This document shows, piece after piece, positions 1 through 8,360 of a stretch of 64,000 bases of DNA. How positions within the stretch are numbered: position 1 is the stretch's first letter; every line of letters begins with the position of its first letter. Under the pieces are notes generated by a model, which had not been told where the DNA came from, did no database searches, and saw only the letters and a list, made by a program, of their open reading frames with translations. The stretch is from Pseudarthrobacter sulfonivorans (lineage in GTDB: Bacteria; Actinomycetota; Actinomycetes; Actinomycetales; Micrococcaceae), in NCBI RefSeq assembly GCF_001484605.1, contig NZ_CP013747.1, positions 2,976,001 to 3,040,000 on the forward strand. Reading direction: 5' to 3'. Position numbers and translations under genes: made by a program.

Positions 1-410
1 ACGATGTAGCGCACGATCTGGGCGTTCTTCATGCCCAGCGCCTTGCCGGCCTCACGCAGGCCGTGTGGCACCGACTCGAAGCCGGCCCGGTAAATTTCCG
101 CAGTGTATGCCGCGTTGTTGAGGGTCAGACCAATGACGGCGGCCCAGATGGGTTCGAGGTTGATGCCCAGCGCGGGAAGGGCAAAGTAGATCAGGTACAG
201 CTGCACCAGCAGAGGCGTGTTGCGGATGGCCTCGATGTAGCACGTGCAGAAGATGCTGACTGCTTTTCCGGGCCCGACCTTCCCCAGGTACAGGAAGACG
301 CCGAGTGCGCTTCCCGCCACCATGGCCACGAGCGTGATGTACAGAGCTGTCCAGAGCCCCTCAAGCAATAGCGAGCTGAACGGGAGAAGGTCTCCGAAAT
401 ATAAAGCCAT
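1..410 (-). CDS. Polar amino-acid ABC transporter permease (3' end outside window)
   Basis: Inner-membrane permease of a polar amino-acid (HisM/GlnP/GltK type) ABC importer. The visible N-terminal 136 residues start MALYFGDLLPFSS, then a first membrane segment, then the family segment around IEAIRNTPLLVQLYLIYFALP, and the EAA-loop region near EAGKALGMKNAQIVRY, which contacts the ATPase. The frame runs off the left edge, so the C-terminus is missing. It lies 85 bases downstream of a family-3 solute-binding lipoprotein on the same strand, so the two form one transporter operon; the ATPase is presumably further left. The family assignment is strong; the substrate is not readable. The binding-protein promoter resembles the sugar-acid operon promoters, so a sugar-acid or derived substrate is possible. 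Confidence 0.9.
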   Translation of the reverse strand, partial: MALYFGDLLPFSSLLLEGLWTALYITLVAMVAGSALGVFLYLGKVGPGKAVSIFCTCYIEAIRNTPLLVQLYLIYFALPALGINLEPIWAAVIGLTLNNAAYTAEIYRAGFESVPHGLREAGKALGMKNAQIVRYI

Positions 411-495
411 GAGCAATGGGTCCTATCCCTGAACGGCGGTGTGGGTGAATGACTGCCTGTCCTTCACCCACACCGGAGAGTGCGTCCGAATACTG

Positions 496-1335
496 TTAGT
501 GGGCGAGGAAGGGCGGAAGTTCCAGCCCGAACCACTTCTGCAGGGAGGCCTCGTTCTGTCCGGAGATGGTGTAGTTCCGGATGAAGTTGTTGATGTAGTT
601 AACCCACGTCTGGTCGCCCTGCTTGACGCCGATGGAGAACAGCGCCGGCTTGATCGGGTCGCCCTTGAGCACCTGGAATGCGGACGGATCACTCTTCACG
701 AGCCCACCGATGATCGCGTTGTTTTCAATCAGCGCGTCCACCTTGCCGCTCTTGAGGGCCTGGATGGAATCGGCCGTGGTGTTGAAGCCGGCGATCTTGG
801 CGTTCGGGAAGGTGGCCTTGAGGATTTGCTCGCCCACACTTCCGCGGGACGTGGCCACGGATTTCCCGTCCAGATCCGAGTAGCTGGCGATCGGGCTTCC
901 CGCGGGCACCATAAAGACGGTGGAGCTGGCGGCGTACGGCTCGGACATGTCCACCACCTGGGCGCGCGCGTCCGAGGCCGTGAAGGTGGCAATGACGGCG
1001 TCCGCCTTGTCGGTCTGCAGCAGCGGGATGCGGCTTTCGTTCGTGGCCGTGACGAACTCAACCTTGGCGCCCAGCGAGGCGCCGAGCGCGTTCGCGACGT
1101 CAATGTCGAAGCCCTCGTGCTCACCGGATGACGTCATCACGCCGTATCCCGGAGAGTCGGCACTGACGGCGATCTTGATCGTTTTCGTCTTGAGGATCTG
1201 TGTGAGGTGGCTGTCCGCCACGGCTCCTGTTGCGCTTGCAGCGCCGGCCGAGGCGCCGCCGGAGGAGCAGCCTCCCAGCGTGAGGGCCAACGCGATAGCC
1301 GGGACAAGAAGCAACTTCGGTGTTGCTTTGAACAT
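496..1335 (-). CDS. Family-3 solute-binding lipoprotein of amino-acid-type ABC transporter
   Basis: Extracytoplasmic substrate-binding protein, 279 residues. It begins with a lipoprotein signal (hydrophobic stretch ending LTLGGC, Cys23 as the lipid-anchored residue), then a Ser/Gly/Ala-rich linker, then an SBP_bac_3 fold: an early IKIAVSADSPGYGV strand, GFDIDVANALGASLG, and VDALIENNAI late in the protein. A good ribosome site (AGGAGAG) lies 6 bases before the ATG. It is the first gene of the operon that continues into the permease. The promoter and repeated CTATATGA half-sites about 100 bases upstream match those of the sugar-acid operon, which suggests control by the local GntR protein. The ligand is unknown. 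Confidence 0.9.
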   Translation of the reverse strand: MFKATPKLLLVPAIALALTLGGCSSGGASAGAASATGAVADSHLTQILKTKTIKIAVSADSPGYGVMTSSGEHEGFDIDVANALGASLGAKVEFVTATNESRIPLLQTDKADAVIATFTASDARAQVVDMSEPYAASSTVFMVPAGSPIASYSDLDGKSVATSRGSVGEQILKATFPNAKIAGFNTTADSIQALKSGKVDALIENNAIIGGLVKSDPSAFQVLKGDPIKPALFSIGVKQGDQTWVNYINNFIRNYTISGQNEASLQKWFGLELPPFLAH

Positions 1336-1416
1336 GGGTGCTCTCCTGGAGATTGTTGATGCGGATCGGATGCGGGGGTGACGGAGTCCGGGGATCCCGG
1401 TCGCTCACCGTCGGGG

Positions 1417-1464
1417 ATCATATAGGAATACGCACTATCATATAGGGGATGTGACACAGGTCAA
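1417..1464 (-). promoter_or_regulatory. Promoter with two CTATATGA half-sites for the ABC transporter
   Basis: On the minus strand, TTGACC (1464-1459) and TATGAT (1442-1437) are separated by 16 bases. CTATATGA overlaps the -10 and is repeated 20 bases downstream (1424-1417). The same layout occurs before fucD and before the MFS gene. I infer binding by the GntR protein encoded at 7415-8146. Confidence 0.65.
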
Positions 1465-1530
1465 GCCCCTCCTCAAAACCGCTTGCCTACGCTCGCCGGA
1501 AGGGGACCGCGCCTCCCTCCTGAAACGCCA

Positions 1531-1574
1531 GAGGCGCCGCCGTGCCCCGGTAAATCAGGACACGAGGGCGCCTC
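1531..1574 (-). terminator. Possible weak terminator after the SDR gene
   Basis: GAGGCGCC (1531-1538) pairs with GGCGCCTC (1567-1574). It lies downstream of the sugar-acid operon. There is no convincing U-tract, so it may be only a stable hairpin. Apart from this and the promoter at 1417-1464, I see nothing in the 1336-1629 gap. Confidence 0.3.
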
Positions 1575-1629
1575 GCAGCTTCCTACTCCGACGGGGAGTT
1601 ACCCCGGCGGGACGCTACTCGCCGGGACG

Positions 1630-2397
1630 TTACTCGACGGGACGCAGACGCACGGCCTGCATGCCGCCGTCGACCGCCAGTTCAGTTCCCGTCGTCGAAC
1701 CGGCCAGCGGACTGGCCAGATACGCCACCGCCGCTGCAACCTCCTCCGGCGTCACCAGCCGGCCGTGCGGCTGCCGCGCCTCCAGCGCCGCGCGTTCCGC
1801 GACCGGATCATCCGCCTGGCTCAGCAGCCGGTTGATCCAGGGCGTGTCAGCCGTGCCCGGATTGACGCAGTTGACCCGGATGCCTTCACGGACGTGATCG
1901 GCCGCCATGCTGAGCGTCAGCGCCCGGATGGCACCCTTGGTGGCCGCGTAGAGTGCGCGGGCGGGCAGCCCGGCCGTGGCGGCGATGGAGGACGTGTTGA
2001 CGATCGCGGCCGCGGGGGACTGCCGGAGATGGGGCAAGGCGGCACGGCTCACCCGCACCGCGCCGATCACGTTGACGTCCAGAACGCGCTGCCACTCGGC
2101 GTCGTCATTGTCCGCAACGGTTCCCTGGGCTCCAATGCCTGCGTTGTTGACCACGACGTCGATCCCCCCGAATTCCCGGGCAACGCGTTCGACGGCGGCA
2201 CGCACCGAAGCGTCATCGGCCACGTCGCATCGGATCGACAGCGCCGCTTCGGACGCTGCCTCGGGATTCAGATCCAGCACCGCCACCTTCGCCCCGCGCC
2301 GGGTCAGATGCGCCGTTGTGGCCGCTCCGATGCCGGAAGCCCCGCCGGTGACGATGGCACGGATGCCTTCAAACTCCATTGCTGGGTCTCCGTTCAT
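1630..2397 (-). CDS. SDR oxidoreductase, probable 2-keto-3-deoxy-L-fuconate dehydrogenase
   Basis: Classical short-chain dehydrogenase, 255 residues. Nucleotide motif TGGASGIG at residues 17-24, NNAG at 84-87, and catalytic Ser137, Tyr150 and Lys154 (YAATK). Last gene of the sugar-acid operon. In L-fuconate catabolism an SDR of this type oxidises 2-keto-3-deoxy-fuconate to the 2,4-diketo acid, which the FAH hydrolase encoded just upstream would cleave. The chosen start overlaps the preceding stop as ATGA, as at every other junction in the operon. An internal ATG at 2379 with GGAGA 7 bases upstream is a good alternative. The 15-base unit containing the stop codon is tandemly repeated downstream, giving an in-frame second stop. 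L-fucose dehydrogenase is another possible role. Confidence 0.85.
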   Translation of the reverse strand: MNGDPAMEFEGIRAIVTGGASGIGAATTAHLTRRGAKVAVLDLNPEAASEAALSIRCDVADDASVRAAVERVAREFGGIDVVVNNAGIGAQGTVADNDDAEWQRVLDVNVIGAVRVSRAALPHLRQSPAAAIVNTSSIAATAGLPARALYAATKGAIRALTLSMAADHVREGIRVNCVNPGTADTPWINRLLSQADDPVAERAALEARQPHGRLVTPEEVAAAVAYLASPLAGSTTGTELAVDGGMQAVRLRPVE

Positions 2398-3236
2398 GCG
2401 ATGAATTCATGGCGCTGCCGCCCCAGCCCGTCAATTTCGATTTCCACAACGTCGCCGGCCTTCAGGTACGGGAACCGCCCGGACAGCGCGACGCCCTCGG
2501 GGGTGCCCGTGCAGATGAGATCGCCGGGCTCGAGGACCATGTACTGGCTCAGGTTCCAGACGATGGTCTCGACGTCGAAGATCATGTCCGCCGTGGAGGA
2601 ATCCTGGCGGATTTCGCCGTTGACCCAGCTGCGCAGCCGCAGCTTGCCGGCGTCGATCTCGTCGGGGGTGACCAGGTAGGGACCCGTGGGGCAGAACCCC
2701 GGTGAGCTCTTGCCCTTGGACCACTGGCCGCCGGAAACGTTCAGCTGGAAGTCGCGCTCGGAGAGATCGTCCACCACCACAAACCCGCCGATGTGGTCCC
2801 GGGCGGCCTCGGGGGAGTCCAGGTAGGAGGCGCGTTTGCCGATGATGATCCCGAGCTCCACCTCCCAATCAGTCTTCGTCGATCCCCGGGGGATGGCCAC
2901 GGCATCGTCAGGCCCGCCCACCGTATTGGGTGTCTTGAGGAAGATGACCGGATGCTCAGGCGGCTCGGCACCTGATTCCGCTGCGTGGGCAGCGTAGTTC
3001 AGGCCAACGCAGACGACGGCGGACGGGCGCACCACCGGGGCGCCGTACCGTACGGCGTCGGAGCTGACGTCCGGCAGCGTGCCTGCGGCCAGTGCGGCGG
3101 CGGCAGCCGCGGGGCCACCGTTGGACAGAAAGTCACCGTTGATGGCCGGGGTGATGCTCTGGAGCGAGTAGTGCCGGTCCCCGTGGACCAGGACGGGCTG
3201 TTCGGCGCCCGGGGCGCCAATCTGGGCGAACTTCAT
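2394..3236 (-). CDS. FAH-family hydrolase, probable 2,4-diketo-3-deoxy-L-fuconate hydrolase
   Basis: Fumarylacetoacetate-hydrolase-fold enzyme, 280 residues, the usual size for the 2-hydroxyhepta-2,4-diene-dioate isomerase/diketo-acid hydrolase branch. The catalytic domain starts around residue 75 with GLNYAAHAAE. The metal site is visible as DWEVELGIIIG, with D-E-E type ligands continuing into VVDDLSERDFQ. GQWSKGKSSPGFCPTGPYLV and the LICTGTPEGVALS turn are typical of the family. In the context of fucD and the SDR it would split 2,4-diketo-3-deoxy-L-fuconate into pyruvate and L-lactate. It starts and ends in ATGA overlaps with its neighbours. The exact substrate is inferred from context. Confidence 0.85.
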   Translation of the reverse strand: MKFAQIGAPGAEQPVLVHGDRHYSLQSITPAINGDFLSNGGPAAAAAALAAGTLPDVSSDAVRYGAPVVRPSAVVCVGLNYAAHAAESGAEPPEHPVIFLKTPNTVGGPDDAVAIPRGSTKTDWEVELGIIIGKRASYLDSPEAARDHIGGFVVVDDLSERDFQLNVSGGQWSKGKSSPGFCPTGPYLVTPDEIDAGKLRLRSWVNGEIRQDSSTADMIFDVETIVWNLSQYMVLEPGDLICTGTPEGVALSGRFPYLKAGDVVEIEIDGLGRQRHEFIA

Positions 3237-4438
3237 GAGGCATATTCCTTACTGCTTGATGCGCGGACTTCGCGTTGGGCCTGAAGATAGCCGAACAGCT
3301 GCCGCAGGCCAAACGACCATGCCGGCAGCTCCTCCGCTGCCCCGACGACGTTCACGAGGGCGCCGAGGTGGCGGCTGCGAATGGTCACCGTATCGCCCAT
3401 GTGGTGCGTGAACCCCTGTCCCGGATGGTCCCTGTCCTGGGTCGGCGCGAACAGCGTGCCGGTGAACAGTGCAAAGCCGTCCGGGTACTGGTGGTGCTTC
3501 CCAACCGTCGCGGCGACGAGCTCTTCGAACGGACGGCTGATCCGGGACACGGAATTGCGTCCCTCCAGCGAGTAGCCGTCCTCGCCTTCGACGCGGAGCA
3601 GGATTTCCTCCTGGCGCAGCGTTTCCAGGGTGAAGCCGTCGTCGAACAACCGGATCAATGGACCTAGGGCGCTGGAGGCGTTGTTGTCCTTCGCCTTCCC
3701 CAGCAACAGGGCACTCCGGCCCTCCACGTCGCGGAGGTTCACGTCGTTGCCCAGGGTCGCCCCCACAACTGTGCCGGCCGAGGTGGCAATTAGCACCAGT
3801 TCCGGTTCCGGGTTGTTCCAGGAGGAGAACGCAGGGATCCCGACCCCCGCGCCCAGCCCCACCGAGGAGAGAACCGGGGCCTTCGTGAAGACCTCGGGAT
3901 CCGGCCCGATCCCGACCTCCAGGTACTGCGACCAGAGGCCTTCGGCGATGAGCACCTTCTTGGCTTCGGCAGCCGCGGGGGAGCCGGGTCGGATGGAGCT
4001 GATGCTGCCGCCGAGGGCACGGCCCACCAGTTCCCGCATCTCGGCCGCGCGGCTGGCGTCGCCGCCGCAGCGCTCCTCGATGACCCGTTCGATCATGCTG
4101 TCCACAAACGTCACGCCGCAGGCCTTGATGACCTGGAGATCCACGGGAGCCAGGAAATGCGGACGGGCCGCGTCCTGCGTCAGCGACGCGTGGATGATCT
4201 CGCTGGTCTTCCACCGGGGCAGCGTCATGGCGGCGCGGACGGCGGCCACGAGATCCGGCCGTTCCAGGAGCTCGGAGACGGTTTCGGCCAGATGCTGGAG
4301 GTCGAAGACGTCCTGCTCCTGGACGGCGACCACGCGTGGTCCGCCGGTTTCGACGTCCCAGACGCGGCCGATCAGGAGTGCCCGTGCCGCGTCATCCGGG
4401 AGTACCGAGGCCCCGCCGAGGTCCAGTGCGGCGCTCAT
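3233..4438 (-). CDS. FAH-family dehydratase, probable 2-keto-3-deoxy-D-arabinonate dehydratase
   Basis: A second FAH-fold protein, 401 residues, longer than the hydrolase next door. It resembles the dehydratase branch that acts on 2-keto-3-deoxy-pentonates. Recognisable segments are SWNNPEPELVLIA (metal-binding E-x-E region), GNDVNLRDVEGRSALLLGKA, DNNASSALGPLIRLFD and GDTVTIRSRHLGALVN. The start at 4438 gives an ATGA overlap with the upstream aldehyde dehydrogenase; a longer reading to 4501 would intrude into that gene. Together with the aldehyde dehydrogenase it would take a five-carbon 2-keto-3-deoxy acid to 2-oxoglutarate semialdehyde and then 2-oxoglutarate. The fold is certain; the reaction is inferred. 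Confidence 0.8.
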   Translation of the reverse strand: MSAALDLGGASVLPDDAARALLIGRVWDVETGGPRVVAVQEQDVFDLQHLAETVSELLERPDLVAAVRAAMTLPRWKTSEIIHASLTQDAARPHFLAPVDLQVIKACGVTFVDSMIERVIEERCGGDASRAAEMRELVGRALGGSISSIRPGSPAAAEAKKVLIAEGLWSQYLEVGIGPDPEVFTKAPVLSSVGLGAGVGIPAFSSWNNPEPELVLIATSAGTVVGATLGNDVNLRDVEGRSALLLGKAKDNNASSALGPLIRLFDDGFTLETLRQEEILLRVEGEDGYSLEGRNSVSRISRPFEELVAATVGKHHQYPDGFALFTGTLFAPTQDRDHPGQGFTHHMGDTVTIRSRHLGALVNVVGAAEELPAWSFGLRQLFGYLQAQREVRASSSKEYAS

Positions 4439-5934
4439 GGCCGGACCTCGGTTCCTGCAGTCTGGACTGCAGTCTGTCCCTGCCGGGTGGGCCGCTGCCA
4501 CACCCCATCCACTCGCTGCGGAACGCGCCAGGGATTGGCGTCCTGCAGAGGTTCGGGCAGGCGACCTTCCGGGAACGACTGGTAGGCGACAGGCCGGAGG
4601 AAGCGCCGGATCGCGGCCGTTCCTACCGAGGTGGTGGCCGATGTTGTGGCGGGGTACGGTCCGCCGTGGTGCTGGGCGTAGCTGACCGTGACCCCCGTGG
4701 GCCAGCCGTTCCAGAGGACCCGGCCGCTGATGTCCGTCAGCCGTGCGGCCAGTTCTGACACGTCATCCTCCGGCTCCGCCTGGAGCGTGGTGGTCAGCTG
4801 TCCCTCCAGCAGTCCGGTGAGTTCCAGGAGTTCCGATTCGTCGCCGTACTCCACCACCAGGCTGGCGGGCCCGAACATTTCCTGCCGCAGGATTGACGGA
4901 TCACTGCGGACAGCCGCGGAAGTCGTGTGGAGCACGGTTGGCGCCGGTGCCTCGTCGAAGTCTCCTTCCACAAGAACCTCCACGCCGGTGGTGCCCCGCA
5001 AGTCCTGCACGGACTGCCGGTAGCCCTCGTGCAACCGCGGGCTCAGCAGCCGTGCTGCGGCAAAGTCCGCCAGCGCGCCGCTCAGAACCTGCCGGACGCC
5101 GTCGGCCTGTCCAGCCGGAACAAACAGCAGCCCCGGCTTGGTGCAGAACTGGCCCATTCCCATCGTGAATGAGGCGGCGTATCCGCTGAGGATTTCGTCG
5201 CGCCGCACCGCCCAGGCGTTCTCGGTGACGAACACGGCGTTGATGCCGCCCAGTTCACCGAAGAAGGGAATGGGTTCGGGCCGGGCGGCGGCACGGTTGA
5301 ACAGTGCCCGGCCGCCCGCCGTCGAACCCGTGAACCCGATGGCCTTCACGGCAGGATGGTCCACCAGGGCCTCCGCGGCAGACCGGCCGGTGACGAGCGA
5401 GAACAGCCCGGACGGTGCCCCGGCGGCATCCAGTGCGGCGATGACGGTCTCGGCGGTGCGGAGCGCGAGGTTCCGGTGCCCGTCGTGGGCCTTGTGCACC
5501 ACGGCGCACCCGGCGGCCAGCGCCGAAGCGCTGTCGCCGCCCATCACGCTGAAGGCGAACGGGAAGTTGGAGGCACCGAAAACGCCCACAACGCCGATGG
5601 GCACGTTGAGCCGGCGCAGGTCCGGCCGCGGGCCCATGCCCCAGTCCGCGTCCACGTGATCGATGGTGGCGTCGAAGTGCTCACCGTCGCGGACTTCCGT
5701 GGCGAAGAGCCTGAGCTGGAAGACCGTGCGCTTGAGTTCGCCCCGGAGCCGCGGCTCGCCCAGATGGGTTTCCTGGGCAGCGATCTCCACCAGCGCATCG
5801 GCGTCGTTCTCCAGTGCGGCGGCTATCGCCTCCAGCCAGGCTGCGCGGGTGCCGGGGTCCGCGGCACGGCCCTTTTCGAACGCGGCGTGGGCGGCGTCGA
5901 CACTCGCGTTGAGGTCATGGACCGTGGTTGTCAT
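4435..5934 (-). CDS. Aldehyde dehydrogenase, probable 2-oxoglutarate semialdehyde dehydrogenase
   Basis: NAD(P)-dependent aldehyde dehydrogenase of 499 residues. Lys148 sits in the cofactor region, general base Glu227 is in [13 protein letters not shown], and nucleophile Cys264 is in GQFCTKPG. The sequence around these residues is that of the 2,5-dioxopentanoate (alpha-ketoglutaric semialdehyde) dehydrogenase group. It is the second gene of the operon, starting in an ATGA overlap with fucD (stop at 5931-5933) and ending in another with the FAH dehydratase. The expected role is the last step of a pentonate branch producing 2-oxoglutarate. Succinate- or other semialdehyde activity cannot be excluded. 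Confidence 0.88.
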   Translation of the reverse strand: MTTTVHDLNASVDAAHAAFEKGRAADPGTRAAWLEAIAAALENDADALVEIAAQETHLGEPRLRGELKRTVFQLRLFATEVRDGEHFDATIDHVDADWGMGPRPDLRRLNVPIGVVGVFGASNFPFAFSVMGGDSASALAAGCAVVHKAHDGHRNLALRTAETVIAALDAAGAPSGLFSLVTGRSAAEALVDHPAVKAIGFTGSTAGGRALFNRAAARPEPIPFFGELGGINAVFVTENAWAVRRDEILSGYAASFTMGMGQFCTKPGLLFVPAGQADGVRQVLSGALADFAAARLLSPRLHEGYRQSVQDLRGTTGVEVLVEGDFDEAPAPTVLHTTSAAVRSDPSILRQEMFGPASLVVEYGDESELLELTGLLEGQLTTTLQAEPEDDVSELAARLTDISGRVLWNGWPTGVTVSYAQHHGGPYPATTSATTSVGTAAIRRFLRPVAYQSFPEGRLPEPLQDANPWRVPQRVDGVWQRPTRQGQTAVQTAGTEVRP

Positions 5935-7277
5935 CGGAGCGCACCGGCTCCGGTCACGGAGGCGCCCGTCACCGCGGCGCGGTCGCCCACTTCGAGCCAT
6001 CCGGCACCGGCGGGGAACTCCCAGCGGGCCCGCGATGCGCTGAGCATTTCGGCCCCGGTGCCCGGGAGTTCCGGGGCGGCGTAGCGGCCGTTGACGATGC
6101 GGACCGGCTCGGCGAAGTGCTCGTGCAGGTGGTCAACGTACTCGATCATCCGGCCGTCCTGGCTGCCTGTGATGGCTGCGTAGTCGAAGAACGAGAAGTG
6201 CTGGACGAGTTCGCACAGCCCCACGCCGCCGGCGTGCGGGCAGACCGGTACGTTGAAGCGGGCAGCGAGCAGGAGGTTGGCGATGTTCTCGTTGACGCCT
6301 CCCACGCGGGTGGAGTCCAGCTGGAGGACGTCGATGGAACCGGCCTGGAGCAGCTGCTTGAACACGATGCGGCTGGCGACGGCCTCGCCCGTGGCCACAC
6401 GGACAGGGGCAACGCCCTTCCGGATCTCCGCGTGGCCCAGGATGTCGTCCGTGCTGGTGGGTTCTTCGATCCAGTACGGGTTGAACTCGGAGAGCTGGTT
6501 GACCCACTCGATGGCCTCGGAGACTTCCCACCGCTGGTTGGCGTCGATGGCGATCGGGAGGTCGCCCACGGCCTTTCGGGCCAGGGCCATGCGGCGGCGG
6601 TCGTCATTGATGTCGCCGCCCACCTTCAGCTTGATCATGGAGAAGCCGTCCGCGGCGGCTTCCTTGCTCAGGCGGACGAGCTTCTCGTCGCTGTAGCCCA
6701 GCCAGCCCGGCGAGGTGGTGTAGGCGGGGTAGCCGTCCACCTTCAGGGCGGCGATCCGGGCGGCCTTGCCGTCTTCGCCGGCGCGCAGGATGTCCAGCGC
6801 CTGCTGGGGGCTCAGCGCGTCGCGGATGTGGGTGAAATCAACGACGTCGACGATTTCTTCGGCGGGCATCTCGCTGAGCAGGAGCCACAGCGGCTTGTTC
6901 TCGCGCCGTGCGCGGATGTCCCAGAGTGCGCTGACAAGGGCGCCGGCCGCCATCTGCGTGACGCCCTTCTCGGGGCCGAGCCAGCGCAGCTGGGAATCGT
7001 GGATGAGCCGCTTCGACGCGCCACCGAGGTCGTAGATCAGTTCATCGATGTCCCGGCCGAGGAGCAGGCCGGCGTAGGCGTCAATGGCGTGCGTGAGGAT
7101 TTCGTTGCCGCGGCCGCAGGTGAAAACAAAGCCGTGGCCTTCGTCGCCCGCGTCGGTGCGGATGACGACGTACGCGGCGGAGTAGTCCGGGTCAACGTTG
7201 ACCGCGTCGGAACCGTCGAGCTCCAGGGACGTGGGGAACCGCACGTCCTGGGTGTGGATGGAAATGATGGAGGTCAT
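5931..7277 (-). CDS. fucD: L-fuconate dehydratase (enolase superfamily)
   Basis: Mandelate-racemase-like enolase-superfamily enzyme of 448 residues, close to the roughly 440 usual for L-fuconate dehydratase. The N-terminus around [19 protein letters not shown] is diagnostic of this family. Catalytic elements: KxK (Lys216/Lys218), metal ligands near Asp245, Glu271 and Glu288 (AIDANQ, WIEEP, ATGEAV), and His348 in CPHAGG. It dehydrates L-fuconate to 2-keto-3-deoxy-L-fuconate; the characterised Xanthomonas enzyme also accepts D-arabinonate. First gene of the five-gene operon, with a GntR-type operator and matched promoter immediately upstream. A rhamnonate or galactonate dehydratase would be expected to have a different N-terminus. 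Confidence 0.9.
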   Translation of the reverse strand: MTSIISIHTQDVRFPTSLELDGSDAVNVDPDYSAAYVVIRTDAGDEGHGFVFTCGRGNEILTHAIDAYAGLLLGRDIDELIYDLGGASKRLIHDSQLRWLGPEKGVTQMAAGALVSALWDIRARRENKPLWLLLSEMPAEEIVDVVDFTHIRDALSPQQALDILRAGEDGKAARIAALKVDGYPAYTTSPGWLGYSDEKLVRLSKEAAADGFSMIKLKVGGDINDDRRRMALARKAVGDLPIAIDANQRWEVSEAIEWVNQLSEFNPYWIEEPTSTDDILGHAEIRKGVAPVRVATGEAVASRIVFKQLLQAGSIDVLQLDSTRVGGVNENIANLLLAARFNVPVCPHAGGVGLCELVQHFSFFDYAAITGSQDGRMIEYVDHLHEHFAEPVRIVNGRYAAPELPGTGAEMLSASRARWEFPAGAGWLEVGDRAAVTGASVTGAGALR

Positions 7278-7320
7278 GGGTTTCTTCTCTCTCTGGTCAA
7301 TTCACTTCGTTGGACACGAT

Positions 7321-7367
7321 TCCTATATGAATTCTCACAATCATATAGGAACGGTGATTCAGATCAA
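7321..7367 (-). promoter_or_regulatory. fucD promoter with palindromic GntR-type operator
   Basis: TCCTATATGA (7321-7330) and TCATATAGGA (7341-7350) form a perfect 10-N10-10 inverted repeat. On the minus strand TTGATC (7367-7362) and TATGAT (7345-7340) are 16 bases apart, so one half-site covers the -10 and the other the early transcribed region. This is a classic repressor arrangement. The binding protein is inferred to be the adjacent GntR regulator. Confidence 0.75.
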
Positions 7368-7376
7368 GTGCCGGAG

Positions 7377-7410
7377 AAAAAAGAAGCCCCGGCCAGCAGG
7401 CCGGGGCTTC
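7377..7410 (-). terminator. Rho-independent terminator of the GntR gene
   Basis: A perfect 12-bp stem, GAAGCCCCGGCC (7383-7394) with GGCCGGGGCTTC (7399-7410), loop of 4, followed on the minus strand by a U-rich tract (7382-7377). It begins 5 bases after the GntR stop and separates it from the fucD promoter. Confidence 0.85.
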
Positions 7411-7414
7411 GATT

Positions 7415-8146
7415 TCAGGTGACGATATGCCTTCTTGGCGGCCCGTCGCTCTCCAGTGGTGAGAGGTCCGCCGTGCCTTCGAAGGCCTTGGCGAACCGGG
7501 CGAAGGAATTCCTGATGTGCTCGGCCATGGCCTCCTCGGCGCGGTCGGGCAGGCAGGATGCGATGGCCTCCCGTACGGTGGCGTGCTCGGCGATGGTGAT
7601 GGCGCCGTCGATGTCTGCCGGGTAGAGGCGGAAGGTGTGCAGGTGGCAGTGGGTCTGGGCGAAGGCGTGCTGGACTACCGGGTTCCCCGCTGCCAGCAGG
7701 ATGGTGTCATGGAAGCGGGTGTCATGGGCCACGAGGTCCTGCCGGGCGTCGCCGCTGGTGGTCTTCATGGAGTTGCGGATGGTAGACAGTTCCTTCTCCA
7801 GGGCCGCGGCTGGGTTGGCGAGGCGGTCCACGGCCGCGGACCGCGCGGCCCACGGTTCCACCAGCAGCCGGAACTCAAAGAGCGATCGCAGCGCGGGCAG
7901 GTCCAGCAGGGGTGTGGTGCTGTATCCTCGGCCGGGGCTGTAGACCACCAAGTTGTCACCCTCCAGCCGTTGCAGAACTTCGCGGACCGGCGTCTGTGAG
8001 ACGCCCAGGCTGCGGGAGACCGCATCAATATTGATCCGTGCGCCGGGTGCAATTTCGCCCTTGAGGATGGAGGCCCGCATGGCGGCGTAGACGTCACTGA
8101 CGGCCGCCTTGCCTTTGGATGCATCGGATGATTGACGTGTGGGCAC
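7415..8146 (-). CDS. GntR-family (FadR/FCD subfamily) transcriptional regulator
   Basis: 243 residues: an N-terminal winged helix (about 18-85, including INIDAVSRSLGVSQTPVREVLQ) and a C-terminal all-helical FCD effector domain (about 95-225) with the metal/ligand residues of the DTRFHDTILLAAGN and EHATVREAI helices. FCD regulators usually sense carboxylic or sugar acids. It sits between the operon it likely represses (fucD operon, downstream on the same strand behind its own terminator) and a divergent sugar-acid MFS gene. The CTATATGA sites in the intergenic region can control both it and the transporter. The effector is probably a sugar acid or its 2-keto-3-deoxy derivative. Confidence 0.9.
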   Translation of the reverse strand: MPTRQSSDASKGKAAVSDVYAAMRASILKGEIAPGARINIDAVSRSLGVSQTPVREVLQRLEGDNLVVYSPGRGYSTTPLLDLPALRSLFEFRLLVEPWAARSAAVDRLANPAAALEKELSTIRNSMKTTSGDARQDLVAHDTRFHDTILLAAGNPVVQHAFAQTHCHLHTFRLYPADIDGAITIAEHATVREAIASCLPDRAEEAMAEHIRNSFARFAKAFEGTADLSPLESDGPPRRHIVT

Positions 8147-8238
8147 GCGGTTACCTCTTTGTGCTGGTTGGTGGAGTCGCTTTGGGAATCATATTCCACG
8201 GGTGGGTGCGGCCGGGGTGGGGCGTTTTCGTCCAAAAG

Positions 8239-8285
8239 TTGCTCTGGATCACATTAACTATATGATTATTTCGATTCCTACATGA
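8239..8285 (+). promoter_or_regulatory. MFS promoter with CTATATGA/CTACATGA half-sites
   Basis: TTGCTC (8239-8244) and TATGAT (8261-8266) are 16 bases apart. CTATATGA (8258-8265) overlaps the -10 and CTACATGA (8278-8285) follows 20 bases later. Outside the half-sites the promoter also shares CTG and TCAC at equal positions with the fucD and ABC-transporter promoters. Confidence 0.65.
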
Positions 8286-8360
8286 TCTTGCGCCGGAATC
8301 CTCGGCGTCTTCCCCGGTGTCCAGGCACCCGAAAGCCACGTTTACGTCAAAGGAGACGGT

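Noticed and set aside
1483..2679. 398-residue plus-strand frame antisense to the SDR and hydrolase genes
   Set aside because: GC-rich third-position shadow of real minus-strand genes; no domain, no ribosome site.
5928..7625. 565-residue plus-strand frame over fucD
   Set aside because: Antisense to an enolase-family gene with complete catalytic residues; low-complexity translation.
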